From NCBI RefSeq assembly GCF_011303555.1, contig NZ_CP049868.1, positions 4,836,001 to 4,900,000 on the forward strand: DNA of 64,000 nucleotides. The letters are read 5' to 3'. The position numbers and the translations under genes were made by a program. This document shows, in pieces, positions 45,002 through 55,015 of the stretch. The notes beneath the pieces are model-generated. The model saw only the letters and a program-made list of their open reading frames with translations, made no database searches and was not told the DNA's origin. How positions within the stretch are numbered: the stretch's first letter is position 1; each line of letters opens with the position of its first letter. The DNA is from Pedobacter sp. HDW13 (GTDB lineage: Bacteria > Bacteroidota > Bacteroidia > Sphingobacteriales > Sphingobacteriaceae).

Positions 45002-46842
45002 ATGAAAAAGAAATTACTATGGCTGGTGGCGATATGTTTTTCCCTATCTGCTTCGGCGCAGCAGGCAAAACATACCTTTAAACTAGGCGAATCAGACTTT
45101 TTGCTAGATGGAAAGCCCTTTCAGATTATATCAGGCGAACTCCATTATCCCGCGTACCCAAAGAAGCCTGGCGCGAACGGATGAAAATGGCTAAAGCCAT
45201 GGGCTTGAATACCATCGGAACCTACGTGTTCTGGAACCTGCACGAGCCACAGAAAGATAAATTCGATTTTAGCGGTAATAACAACATTGCAGAGTTCGTA
45301 AAAATTGCGCAGCAGGAGGGACTTTGGGTAATTTTAAGACCAAGCCCTTACATATGTGCCGAATGGGAATTTGGCGGCTATCCATACTGGTTACAGAACG
45401 AAAAAGGCCTGGTGGTAAGAAGTACCGAAATGCAGTACCTCGAAGAGTACCGGAAATACATCCAGCAGGTGGGTAAACAGCTTGCTCCATTGCAGATTAA
45501 CCATGGTGGTAATATCATTATGGTACAGGTTGAAAACGAATACGGTTCGTACGCAGCCGATAAAAATTACTTGGATATCAACCGTAAAATGTTTATAGAT
45601 GCAGGTTTTGATGGGCTGCTCTATACCTGCGATCCTGCACCAGATGTAAAAGACGGACATTTAGCTGGTTTATTGCCTGCAGTAAACGGTATAGATAATC
45701 CCGAAAAAATTAGAAAACTGGTAAATGAAAACCACGATGGCAAAGGACCTTATTTTATTGCAGAATGGTATCCGGCCTGGTTCGATTGGTGGGGAACAGC
45801 ACACCACACGGTACCGGCAGCACAGTACACCAAAAAGCTCGATTCGGTTTTAGCGGCGGGCATATCCATTAACATGTACATGTTTCATGGTGGCACCACA
45901 CGTGATTTCATGAATGGAGCAAATTATAAAGACATTTCGCCTTACGAACCTCAAACCAGCAGCTATGATTACGATGCTCCTTTAAACGAAGCAGGAAACG
46001 CTACGGAGAAGTTTATGCAGTTTAGAAGCGTAATTGAGAAACATTTGCCAAAAGGCCAGACTTTACCCGCAGTACCGGCAGCAAAACCCGCCATGGCCAT
46101 TGCACCATTTAAATTAAACAGTGTGGTAGCTTTATTTGATGCCTTACCAGCTGCGGTTAAAAATGTTAATCCTTTAACTTTCGAAGACCTGAAACAAGAT
46201 TATGGTTATGTGCTTTATCGTACTACCATCCAGGGTGGGCGCAAAGGAGCACTGGAGCTGAAACAGCTGCGCGATTATGCCATTGTGTTTGTTAACCAGA
46301 AAAGGGCAGGGTTTTTAGATCGCCGGTTAAATCAGAATACGTTGGAAATCAGCCTTCCTGCAGGAGAAGTACAGCTCGATATTTTTGTAGAAAACATGGG
46401 GCGTGTAAACTTTGGCAAGTACCTGTTAGAAAACAAAAAAGGAATTACCGAACAGGTAAACTTTGCAGGAGCCGAAGTTAAAAGCTGGTCGATGTATAGT
46501 TTCCCCTTCAGTAACGTCAATAATTTCAAGGCTAGTACTACTGCTACCAAAAAAAGCAGTAATGGACCAACAGTACAAAAAGGATCGTTTACAATTAATG
46601 CAGTTGCTGATACTTATCTGGATATGACCGATTGGGGAAAAGGTGTAGTTTGGATAAACGGACATAACCTGGGCAAGTACTGGGCAATTGGTCCGCAACA
46701 AACTTTGTACGTACCTAGAGAATGGTTAAAGAAAGGCAAGAATGAGGTAGCCGTTTTAGAATTGCTCAAAACCGATCAGCAAATTTTAAAAGCGATAGAC
46801 CAGCCGATCTTAAACACGCTTAAAAAATTAAACGTTGATTAA
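45002..46842 (+). pseudogene. GH35 beta-galactosidase, frameshifted near its N-terminus
   Basis: The sequence MKKKLLWLVAICFSLSASAQ starts a signal peptide at 45002. The frame stops after GELHYPAYPKKPGANG at 45184, while the remaining protein (MKMAKAMGLNTIGTYVFWNL onward) is in another frame to 46842. Adding one C in CCC at 45149-45151 restores GELHYPRVPKEAWRERMKMA, the standard GH35 wording, and gives 613 residues. Acid/base VENEYGSY and nucleophile IAEWYPAWFDWWG are intact. It lacks the C-terminal discoidin-like part of the GH35 at 18203. It ends the enzyme operon and should cleave terminal beta-galactose. Confidence 0.85.
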
Positions 46843-46864
46843 ACGTTTAAAAAATCAAAAAATA

Positions 46865-46976
46865 GGGGTTAAAGGCCAAAATTTAACAAAAAGTAACGAT
46901 TTAGCCCCTATTTATTACCGTATTACCCCCATTCAGAGCACTGTCTAAGTGCTTACTTTGTTTTTACCAAATAATA
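46865..46976 (+). promoter_or_regulatory. PUL promoter B with shared HTCS-type motif
   Basis: GGGGTTAAAGG (46865) pairs imperfectly with GATTTAGCCCC (46898). ATTACCG and ATTACCCCC follow (to 46930). The -7 element TACTTTG is at 46954, then 5 nt and ACCAAAT at 46966. It precedes SusC 1 by about 145 nt. From 46894 to 46930 it shares 31 of 37 bases with promoter C. Confidence 0.68.
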
Positions 46977-47111
46977 AATATATGAGCCAAAGCAGATGAA
47001 ACGTTTTTACATCCTACCCGAAAATCTTTTGAATTAACTTTTACGCAAAAATCAAAGTAAACTAAACTGTTCCCCTGAACGGCTAACTATTAATCTAACC
47101 ATTCCATTAGT

Positions 47112-50100
47112 ATGCAAAAAAAATTACTACTGAAACTTTCGGTTGTATTTTTATTGCTGCTTAAACTTATCCCTGTTCGGGCTTCTGTAGTAGATGCCAA
47201 ACATGCGCTGGGTTTTAAACAGCATATAGATACACTGCAAACAGGCTCATCCCTTTACCTGGTTGATGAAAATCAATTCCCCATCGCAGGTTTAAAACTT
47301 TTAAATACCAAAACCAAAAAAACGGCCATTACCGATAACAATGGTATTGCCGAGCTGAGTTACGACGCCGGCGACGTGATAGCGGTTTATGTACAGCAAA
47401 GTCTGGTACTTAAAACCGAAATGAGTAAAGACAGAAATGTGATTATGGTGAGTAGCAAAAATCCTGGAGTGGCTGCACTTAGACCAGTAAGAACACTTTT
47501 CGATCAAACAGTTAAGTCTACCTTATCAACCATGGCAACAGATGTGGTGTATGGTTCAGACCTCACCAAATCACCGGTAACCTCTGTTAAAGCCGCTATT
47601 ACAGGCCGTTTATCGGGGATGTTTACCAATCAAAACTCAGGCAGGTTAGGTTCTGAAGGCCGTACCGATGGAACAGCAGCGCTGATTTCTTTAGGCTCAC
47701 TCGGTTCTGATGCTGTAACTATGTCGTTAAGGGGGCAAAACCCGGTTGTAATTGTTGATGGAATACCAAGGCCGTTAACCATTTTCAATATGGAAGAAAT
47801 CGAATCGGTAACGGTATTAAAAGATGCGGTTTCTACAGCCATGCTTGGTGTAAAAGGAGCTAGCGGGGCTATTCTGATTACCACCAGAAGAGGCACCAAG
47901 GCCAAACAAACCATTTCGTTTACTGCGCAAACAGCCTTTCTGAAATCGCTAAAAGTACCACGGGGTTTAAATGCCTTTCAGTACGCTACACTTAATAACG
48001 AAGCCAGAGTTAACGACGGACTGGCCCCGGCTTACACTGCAGCCGATTTGCAGGCTTACCAAAACGGTAGCGATCCCCAGGGACATCCGGATGTAAACTG
48101 GAATGATCTGGTTACGAAGCCAACATCGCGATTCAACCATTACACTTTAAACGTGGCTGGGGGTAACGATTTCGGGAAATATTTTGTAGCAGTAGAACAT
48201 ATTAATCAAAATGGCCTTTTCCGCACATCGGATATCAACACTTATGATACAGACAATACCTTTAAAAGTTATGTTATCCGTTCTAATGTCGATTTGCAGA
48301 TCAATAAAAAGCTTTCGGGCGGTATTAACCTGATGGGCCGGTTAATCAATTCGAACGATCCTGGCTATGGTTCGCAGGCAATATTAAATTCAATTTATGC
48401 TACTCCTGCCAATGCTTATCCGATTTTTAATCCAAATGGCAGTTATGCTACCACCTTGTCTTATCAGAACAACATCTATGCACAATCAGTAGGTTCGGGT
48501 TACATTGGTACTTATAAACGCGATGTATCGGCAGATTTGTTTTTGAAACGCACTTTCGATGAAATAACCAAAGGTTTGTGGTTAAAAGCAAAGGCTTCTA
48601 TTTACGCAACCTTATCCGAAAATACCTACCGGAATAAAAGTTTTGCTTCATTTTTCTATAACCCAACAACTAAAGTTTATACCCAGTACGGTACTATTGG
48701 TACCCAGAACAATTATACTGGCATCAACTATCAGGGACATTCAGATTATGAGGAGCTAAGCCTTGGCTATGACCGCAATTTTGATAAACATGGTGTAAGC
48801 GCAGTTGTACTGGCTAACCACGACAATTCTTTTACAGGCTCAGATTTGCCTTATACTGTACAGGGGATTTCAGGAAAAGCGTCGTATAATTATGATGAAA
48901 AATATGTGGCTGAGTTAGCTTTTGGCTATAATGGTTCAAATTATTATCCACCTGCCGGCGATTACAAATATGGTTTCTTCCCTGCGGTTGCTCTGGCCTG
49001 GAATATCAATAAAGAAAACTTTTTAAAAGACAGCAAGTGGCTCAATACCTTAAAATTGTATGGTTCTTATGGTAAAACCGGTAACGATAACCCCGGGTAT
49101 TTTGTTTACATCCAGCGGTATTTTGATGGAACATCTACTTATTTTGGTTCTACACCGGGTTCGAATACCAGTATTTTCGAGCAGGTTTTAGCTAACCCGA
49201 ATATTACCTGGGAAAAAGCCAATAAATTTAATTTAGGCCTGCAGGGAACTATTTTGGATAACAAATTAGGTTTTACCGTAGAGTACTATCGCGATAAATA
49301 CTACGATTTGCTGATGCAAAGAGGTAAAAATTCGGCGCTTATCGGTCAGAGTTACCCTTTAGAAAACATTGGTCAGAGCAGGTATGCCGGTTGGGATTTT
49401 AAACTGAATTTTCAACAAAGCCTAAACGATTTTAGCTATTACATTGCCGCAACAGGTGGTTTACAACAATCGAAAGTGCTTTACCAGAACGAAGTGAACC
49501 AGCCTTACCCATGGATGGCCAGAACCGGGCAAGCTGTTGGACAGCGTTTTGGCTACATTGCTGAAGGTTTGTTCCAAAATACATCAGAAATAGCTGGTAG
49601 TGCTAAACTGGAAGGTTATACTGCACAACCGGGCGATATTAAATACCGCGATTTAAATGGTGACGGCATTATTAATCAGTTAGACCAAACTGTAATTGGT
49701 AATACCAAACCACTTTTTTATTATGGATTAAACCTTGGCTTCCAATTTAAAGGGTTTGATTTTAGTGCATTGCTGCAAGGTGCTTTAAACCGTACCATTT
49801 ACCTGTCGAATAATACCGAATGGGCGTTCCAGAACAATGGTTTTGGCCAGGCCTGGGAGCACAATTTAGACCGCTGGACACCACAAACTGCGGCAACGGC
49901 AACCATGCCACGCTTATCTATTGGTACCAATATCAATAACGAGGCTACTTCTACTTTTTGGCAGCACTCGGGTAATTACCTGCGCTTAAAGAATATTGAA
50001 GTGGGTTATACGATCCCTAACAGCCTCACCAAAAGGATCGGCTTGCAAAGTATCAGGGTATTTGGAAATGCTACCAACCTGCTAACATTTGCTGCTTACG

Positions 50101-50180
50101 ATAGGGTAGACCCAGAGGTTTACAACGGAAACTATCCTATCCAGAGATCGATCAATATGGGTATCAACATTAAATTTTAA
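47112..50180 (+). CDS. susC: SusC-family TonB-dependent transporter, pair 1
   Basis: A 1022-residue outer-membrane transporter (signal about 1-25, IPVRAS). The N-terminal regulatory-like sandwich (about 45-115) is divergent and the preceding segment is long. The plug has SLRGQNPVVIVDGIPRPL and IESVTVLKDAVSTAMLGVKG, then TTRRG, all SusC hallmarks. The barrel ends QRSINMGINIKF. It should import oligosaccharides with its SusD partner (4-nt gap). Alone among the three SusC proteins, this one has the SQN-type N-terminal variation and no clear VVIGYG box. Confidence 0.92.
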   Translation: MQKKLLLKLSVVFLLLLKLIPVRASVVDAKHALGFKQHIDTLQTGSSLYLVDENQFPIAGLKLLNTKTKKTAITDNNGIAELSYDAGDVIAVYVQQSLVLKTEMSKDRNVIMVSSKNPGVAALRPVRTLFDQTVKSTLSTMATDVVYGSDLTKSPVTSVKAAITGRLSGMFTNQNSGRLGSEGRTDGTAALISLGSLGSDAVTMSLRGQNPVVIVDGIPRPLTIFNMEEIESVTVLKDAVSTAMLGVKGASGAILITTRRGTKAKQTISFTAQTAFLKSLKVPRGLNAFQYATLNNEARVNDGLAPAYTAADLQAYQNGSDPQGHPDVNWNDLVTKPTSRFNHYTLNVAGGNDFGKYFVAVEHINQNGLFRTSDINTYDTDNTFKSYVIRSNVDLQINKKLSGGINLMGRLINSNDPGYGSQAILNSIYATPANAYPIFNPNGSYATTLSYQNNIYAQSVGSGYIGTYKRDVSADLFLKRTFDEITKGLWLKAKASIYATLSENTYRNKSFASFFYNPTTKVYTQYGTIGTQNNYTGINYQGHSDYEELSLGYDRNFDKHGVSAVVLANHDNSFTGSDLPYTVQGISGKASYNYDEKYVAELAFGYNGSNYYPPAGDYKYGFFPAVALAWNINKENFLKDSKWLNTLKLYGSYGKTGNDNPGYFVYIQRYFDGTSTYFGSTPGSNTSIFEQVLANPNITWEKANKFNLGLQGTILDNKLGFTVEYYRDKYYDLLMQRGKNSALIGQSYPLENIGQSRYAGWDFKLNFQQSLNDFSYYIAATGGLQQSKVLYQNEVNQPYPWMARTGQAVGQRFGYIAEGLFQNTSEIAGSAKLEGYTAQPGDIKYRDLNGDGIINQLDQTVIGNTKPLFYYGLNLGFQFKGFDFSALLQGALNRTIYLSNNTEWAFQNNGFGQAWEHNLDRWTPQTAATATMPRLSIGTNINNEATSTFWQHSGNYLRLKNIEVGYTIPNSLTKRIGLQSIRVFGNATNLLTFAAYDRVDPEVYNGNYPIQRSINMGINIKF

Positions 50181-50184
50181 GGAT

Positions 50185-51888
50185 ATGAAAAATTTTAAAC
50201 AACATATATTCATCGCTTTAATGGGGTTGCAGGTGGCTTTGGCCATTACAGCCTGTAAAAAGGTAGAAACTGAGCCTCGCGACTGGATTCAGGCCGACCT
50301 GGTATGGGATACGCAGGATAAAAACGGAACTGTGGCTGGCTTTTTCCTAAACAGTGTATATACTTTTATTCCAGGCGGCTTTAACCGGATAGATGGCGAC
50401 TTTTTAGATGCTGCATCAGGCGATGCCATTCCATCCAGAAACAATACGCAGGTAGAATATTTTACCAATGGCCGCATCAGTACCTTAAATAATCCAGATC
50501 CTTATTGGGGAAACAGTTACAACGGCATTAGGGGAGCCAATATTTTTCTGGCCAATATTAATGTAGTACCGGTTGCTGCATTAACCAAACAATACTGGCG
50601 TGCAGAGGCCCGTTACATCAGGGCCTTATTGTATTTCGAATTGGTTAAAAGATACGGAGGTGTTCCGCTGATTGGTGATAAAATTTTTACCCTCGATGAT
50701 AACCTTGAGTTGCCAAGAAATAGCTTTGCAGACTGCATTAACTACATTGTAAGCGAATGCGATGCGATAAAAGACAGTTTAAGACTGGAAACTGGGGCAA
50801 ATTATACCACTTCCGATTGGGGACGCATTCCGAAAGGGGCTGCAATTGCCTTAAAATGCAGGGCTTACTTGTACGCTGCCAGTCCGCTATATAATGGTGG
50901 CGGGGTAGAAACAAGCGCAAGCTTAAGAGCATTAACCGGTTACCCAGCAGCGGATGCAAGTCGCTGGCAAAAGGTGGTTGATGCTGCGGTTGAATTAAAT
51001 AGCTTGGGCTATTATCAGTTACAGGGTACTTTTAACAACATTTTTTTAACCAATAAAAACACCGAGGTTATTTTAAGTAAACAGGGCGCTACAAATACGA
51101 ACATCGAAACTACCAATGCGCCTTCAGGTTATGGTGCGCCAGCCTTAAGTAATGGCAGAACAAGCCCTACCGTTGATTTAGTGAATGCTTTTACCATGCG
51201 TAATGGTTTGCCAATTACCGATCCCGCTTCGGGTTACAATGCAGCTGCACCTTATACGGGCAGAGATTTGCGCCTCGATTATACTATTTTTTATAATGGT
51301 GTAAACTGGTTAAACAGGCCGGTACAAACTTACGAAGGCGGTTTAGATAAACCAGGCGGAACTACGGTACAAACCCGCACCGGATATTACCTGCGCAAGT
51401 TTATGGGCAATTTTGCTACCAACAGCACCTATACCAACCAATCTCACAATTTCATCATTTTCAGGTATGGAGAAATTATTCTGAATTATGCCGAGGCGCT
51501 AAATGAGCTTGGCCGTACCGAAGATGCAGTGACACAGATTAAACTGTTACGCACCCGTGCAGGTATAACACCTGGTACCAACTCTCGTTATGGTATTGCC
51601 GCTGGCATCAGTCAGACCGATATGCGTACACTGATCATGAACGAAAGAAGAGTAGAACTGGCTTTCGAAGAACACCGCTTCTGGGATATCCGCAGGTGGA
51701 AAATTGCACCGGCTGTACTTAACGGACAACTTAACGGCACAAGGATTATCAAAAATGCTGATAACAGTTTGAGCTATACCAATATTCCGGTAGTTACATC
51801 CATTTTCACCAATAAGCTTTACCACATGCCTGTACCTTATTCAGAAACAACAAAGAACAGTCAGTTGCTTCAAAATGAAGGTTGGTAG
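50185..51888 (+). CDS. susD: SusD-family surface lipoprotein, pair 1
   Basis: A 567-residue lipoprotein (LAITAC, Cys about 23) with SusD features: YWRAEARYIRALLYFELVKR, GRIPKGAAIALKCRAYLYAA, and the C-terminal IILNYAEALNELGRTEDAVT and FEEHRFWDIRRWKIA. It caps the SusC barrel and binds glycan at the cell surface. It overlaps the open frame leading to SusC 2, with a gap of 26 nt to the chosen start. Confidence 0.92.
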   Translation: MKNFKQHIFIALMGLQVALAITACKKVETEPRDWIQADLVWDTQDKNGTVAGFFLNSVYTFIPGGFNRIDGDFLDAASGDAIPSRNNTQVEYFTNGRISTLNNPDPYWGNSYNGIRGANIFLANINVVPVAALTKQYWRAEARYIRALLYFELVKRYGGVPLIGDKIFTLDDNLELPRNSFADCINYIVSECDAIKDSLRLETGANYTTSDWGRIPKGAAIALKCRAYLYAASPLYNGGGVETSASLRALTGYPAADASRWQKVVDAAVELNSLGYYQLQGTFNNIFLTNKNTEVILSKQGATNTNIETTNAPSGYGAPALSNGRTSPTVDLVNAFTMRNGLPITDPASGYNAAAPYTGRDLRLDYTIFYNGVNWLNRPVQTYEGGLDKPGGTTVQTRTGYYLRKFMGNFATNSTYTNQSHNFIIFRYGEIILNYAEALNELGRTEDAVTQIKLLRTRAGITPGTNSRYGIAAGISQTDMRTLIMNERRVELAFEEHRFWDIRRWKIAPAVLNGQLNGTRIIKNADNSLSYTNIPVVTSIFTNKLYHMPVPYSETTKNSQLLQNEGW

Positions 51889-51914
51889 ATCGTGTAATTC
51901 AAAAAAATAAACAG

Positions 51915-54900
51915 ATGAAACATTTATATAAATACTTACTGGCTTTACTGGTGCTCTTAACCTGCAATTTAGCAATGGCCCAGAACCAGGTTATATCAGG
52001 AGTGGTAACCGATGCTACCGGACCAATTTCCGGAGCTTCAGTAAAAGAAAAAGGAATGCCTACCAATGGCGTGGTAACCGATGCAAAAGGAAATTATAGC
52101 ATCCGCTTAAAAGGTACAAGCGGGGTTATTGTAATTTCGTTTGTGGGTGCCCTGCCCAAAGAGGTTACAGTAGGTACTCGTAAAACCGTTAACGTGCAGT
52201 TAGAAGACGATGTGCAAGGTTTGGAGCAGGTAGTGGTAATTGGTTATGGTAAACAGAAAAAAATAACCCTTACCGGTTCCATGAGTACCATTTCGGGTGC
52301 AGATATTCGCCAAAATCCATCGGCCAGTTTGCAAAATACTTTGGTAGGACGCTTGCCTGGTTTCTTTTCTCAACAACGTTCGGGTGCTCCCGGATCGGAT
52401 GGTGCAACATTTTTCATCAGGGGGGTAAGCTCTTACAACGGAGGTTCTACCACGCCTTTAATCATTGTTGATGATATCGAATACAGTCCCGATCAGTTTG
52501 CAGCTATTGATGCAAATGAGGTAGAGAACATTAGTATTTTAAAAGATGCCGCAACCACTGCCATTTATGGTATTAAAGGTGCAAATGGGGTAATTGTAGT
52601 AACTACCCGGAGGGGAAAATTGGGGGTTCCACAGATTACTTTCAGGAGCGAGTACAGCGTAATGAAGCCAACTGTAATGCCCGAATTTCTGGATGCATAC
52701 GAATCAGCAAAGCTATATAACCAGGCGCGTGCTAACGATGGTCTTGCACCAAGGTTTACTGCCGATGATTTACAGAAATACCAGGACGGATCTGATCCTT
52801 ATGGTCACCCGAATAACGACTGGAAAAAAATCCTGTTCAAGGATTTTAGCAACCAGGTTAAGGGTAATTTCGATATTAGCGGCGGTACGGAGAAGGTAAA
52901 ATACTTTGTTTCTGCAGGTTTCCTTTATCAGGACGGGATGTTGCGCAACTATGGTAAAGAGGAGGGAGTGAACTCTAATTTTTACTACAACAGGTACAAT
53001 TATCGCTCTAACTTAGATATTAAAGCTACCAAAACGCTCGATCTGCGTATCGATTTATATGGTAACCTTGGCGTAACCAATACCAACAACATTGGTAGTG
53101 CTTTCGGCTATAACGATATCTTTTACGATTATGTGAGTTTCCTTTCTCTGGCTCCATTCAACTATCCGGTATATAATCCTGATGGAAGTTTCGGTTACAG
53201 CAAATGGCAGCGCGATGAGAATCCGAATTATAACCAGAATAACATTGTTGGACGTATTACCCACTACGGCTACAACCGTAAATATGGCAACAACATGAAC
53301 CTGGTAGCCAATGCCAATCAGAAATTGGATTTTATTACCAAAGGTTTATCTGTTAAAGGTGTACTTTCTTATGCCAGTACCTACGATTATACACGTAGCA
53401 TGACAAGGGATCAGTTTCCCTCATTTATTTACGACCCTGTTAACAACTCGTACGAGCCGCGAGATCCGAATATTTACAGGGTAAGAAGATATTTTATCGG
53501 TTATGGTCCGGGTAGTACCATCCGCAATTTAACCACACAGGTGGTGTTAAATTACGATAGGAGTTTTAATAGTCACCACGTGTACGGAACCGCTTTAACC
53601 AATATCAACACCGTTATAAAAAACAATTCCAATTCGATTTACAACTTTGTGCCGAATAACTTTAAAGGTTACACTGGTCGTGTAGGTTACGATTATAAAG
53701 ATAAATACCTGTTCCAGTTTAATGCTGCCTACAATGGTTCCGACCGCTTTGTGAGCACCAAAAAATATGGTTTCTTTCCGGCAGCTTCGGCAGGTTGGGT
53801 AGTATCGAACGAGAAATTTTTCAAGGATCATGTGTCTTTTATGGATTTCCTGAAATTCAGAGGGTCTTATGGGGTTGTGGGTAACGATCGTATTGGTGAT
53901 AACTTCAACTATTACTATCAGCAAAACTACAACAACGGTAGCAATGCCTCTTTCGGTTACTCAGATAATACCCAAACTGGTATTTTAGAAGGTACATTAG
54001 GCAATAATGAAGTAACCTGGGAGAAAGAAAAGAAAACCGATATAGCCATGGAGTTTGGTCTTTTTGGTAGTAAAATAACCGGGTCAATCGATTTATTCCA
54101 CAACGTAAGGAGCGATATTTTAACCAGTAGGGGAACTGTTTCGTCTATTTTTGGCGTAGGTTTGCCACCAGTAAACTTAGGCCGTGTACAAAATCAGGGT
54201 GGTGAGATCGAAATCAGCTACCGTGATAAAATTGGTAGTGTAGATTTCTCTGTACGCGCGAACTACTCGCTGGCCAAAAACAAAATCCTTTACCAGGATG
54301 AGCCACTTGCTGCCTATCCGTATCAGCAGTTTACCGGCAACAGCATTGGTCAGATTTTAACCTACCAGTGGATTGGCTTTTATACTTCGGCTGCCGATAT
54401 TGCTGCTAGTCCGAAACCGCAAACTACCCCAAGGGTGGGCGATTTGAAATATGCTGATTTAAACAACGACGGCAAAATTGATGGTTACGACATGTCAATT
54501 AACGGTTATCCCAACCTGCCCAATACCAATTATGGTTTAGAGTTGCGTGCCAATTACAAAAACTTCGGTTTTAGCTTGTTATTCCAGGCGGCAACCAACT
54601 TTAATGTTCGCGGTGTGGCAGAGGCCATTCAGGCTTTTTCTTCAAACCTGACTTCTGTACACCAAAATTCGTGGACACCAGAAATTGGCGATGCAGCCCA
54701 ATATCCTTTACTTTCACTTTCGCCAGGGCTAAGCAGTCCATCTGCCTATCCGTCTACCTTCTGGTTTATCTCTGGTAATTACCTGCGATTAAAGAATGCG
54801 GAGATCAGCTACGCGCTTCCGAAAAAATTGATCGAAAGGTTAAAAGTGCAGAGCATCCGTACCTATATCAATGGTTATAACCTGCTTACCTGGTCTAACC

Positions 54901-55004
54901 TCAATACCCGGTACCAGTTCGATCCGGAATCTAATTCAGGACAGGACCGGATTAAATATCCACCACAAAAAATGATCAATTTAGGTTTAAGTGTTACGTT
55001 TTGA
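51915..55004 (+). CDS. susC: SusC-family TonB-dependent transporter, pair 2
   Basis: A 1029-residue transporter. ATG at 51915 begins a proper signal peptide (LLALLVLLTCNLAMAQ); an earlier in-frame start at 51882 lies inside the SusD 1 gene. Domains: regulatory-like sandwich (about 26-105) with TDAKGNYSIRLKGTSGVIVI, a VVVIGYGKQKK box, plug with FIRGVSSYNGGSTTPLIIVD and ISILKDAATTAIYGIKGANG, then barrel ending MINLGLSVTF. The adjacent second SusC-SusD pair suggests the locus imports more than one glycan fragment. Confidence 0.93.
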   Translation: MKHLYKYLLALLVLLTCNLAMAQNQVISGVVTDATGPISGASVKEKGMPTNGVVTDAKGNYSIRLKGTSGVIVISFVGALPKEVTVGTRKTVNVQLEDDVQGLEQVVVIGYGKQKKITLTGSMSTISGADIRQNPSASLQNTLVGRLPGFFSQQRSGAPGSDGATFFIRGVSSYNGGSTTPLIIVDDIEYSPDQFAAIDANEVENISILKDAATTAIYGIKGANGVIVVTTRRGKLGVPQITFRSEYSVMKPTVMPEFLDAYESAKLYNQARANDGLAPRFTADDLQKYQDGSDPYGHPNNDWKKILFKDFSNQVKGNFDISGGTEKVKYFVSAGFLYQDGMLRNYGKEEGVNSNFYYNRYNYRSNLDIKATKTLDLRIDLYGNLGVTNTNNIGSAFGYNDIFYDYVSFLSLAPFNYPVYNPDGSFGYSKWQRDENPNYNQNNIVGRITHYGYNRKYGNNMNLVANANQKLDFITKGLSVKGVLSYASTYDYTRSMTRDQFPSFIYDPVNNSYEPRDPNIYRVRRYFIGYGPGSTIRNLTTQVVLNYDRSFNSHHVYGTALTNINTVIKNNSNSIYNFVPNNFKGYTGRVGYDYKDKYLFQFNAAYNGSDRFVSTKKYGFFPAASAGWVVSNEKFFKDHVSFMDFLKFRGSYGVVGNDRIGDNFNYYYQQNYNNGSNASFGYSDNTQTGILEGTLGNNEVTWEKEKKTDIAMEFGLFGSKITGSIDLFHNVRSDILTSRGTVSSIFGVGLPPVNLGRVQNQGGEIEISYRDKIGSVDFSVRANYSLAKNKILYQDEPLAAYPYQQFTGNSIGQILTYQWIGFYTSAADIAASPKPQTTPRVGDLKYADLNNDGKIDGYDMSINGYPNLPNTNYGLELRANYKNFGFSLLFQAATNFNVRGVAEAIQAFSSNLTSVHQNSWTPEIGDAAQYPLLSLSPGLSSPSAYPSTFWFISGNYLRLKNAEISYALPKKLIERLKVQSIRTYINGYNLLTWSNLNTRYQFDPESNSGQDRIKYPPQKMINLGLSVTF

Positions 55005-55015
55005 TAAATCTTGAT

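Noticed and set aside
46834..46860. Inverted repeat TTAAACGTT/AACGTTTAA after GH35 as a terminator
   Set aside because: The stem is AT-rich and followed by A, not T, on the plus strand, so termination is unconvincing.
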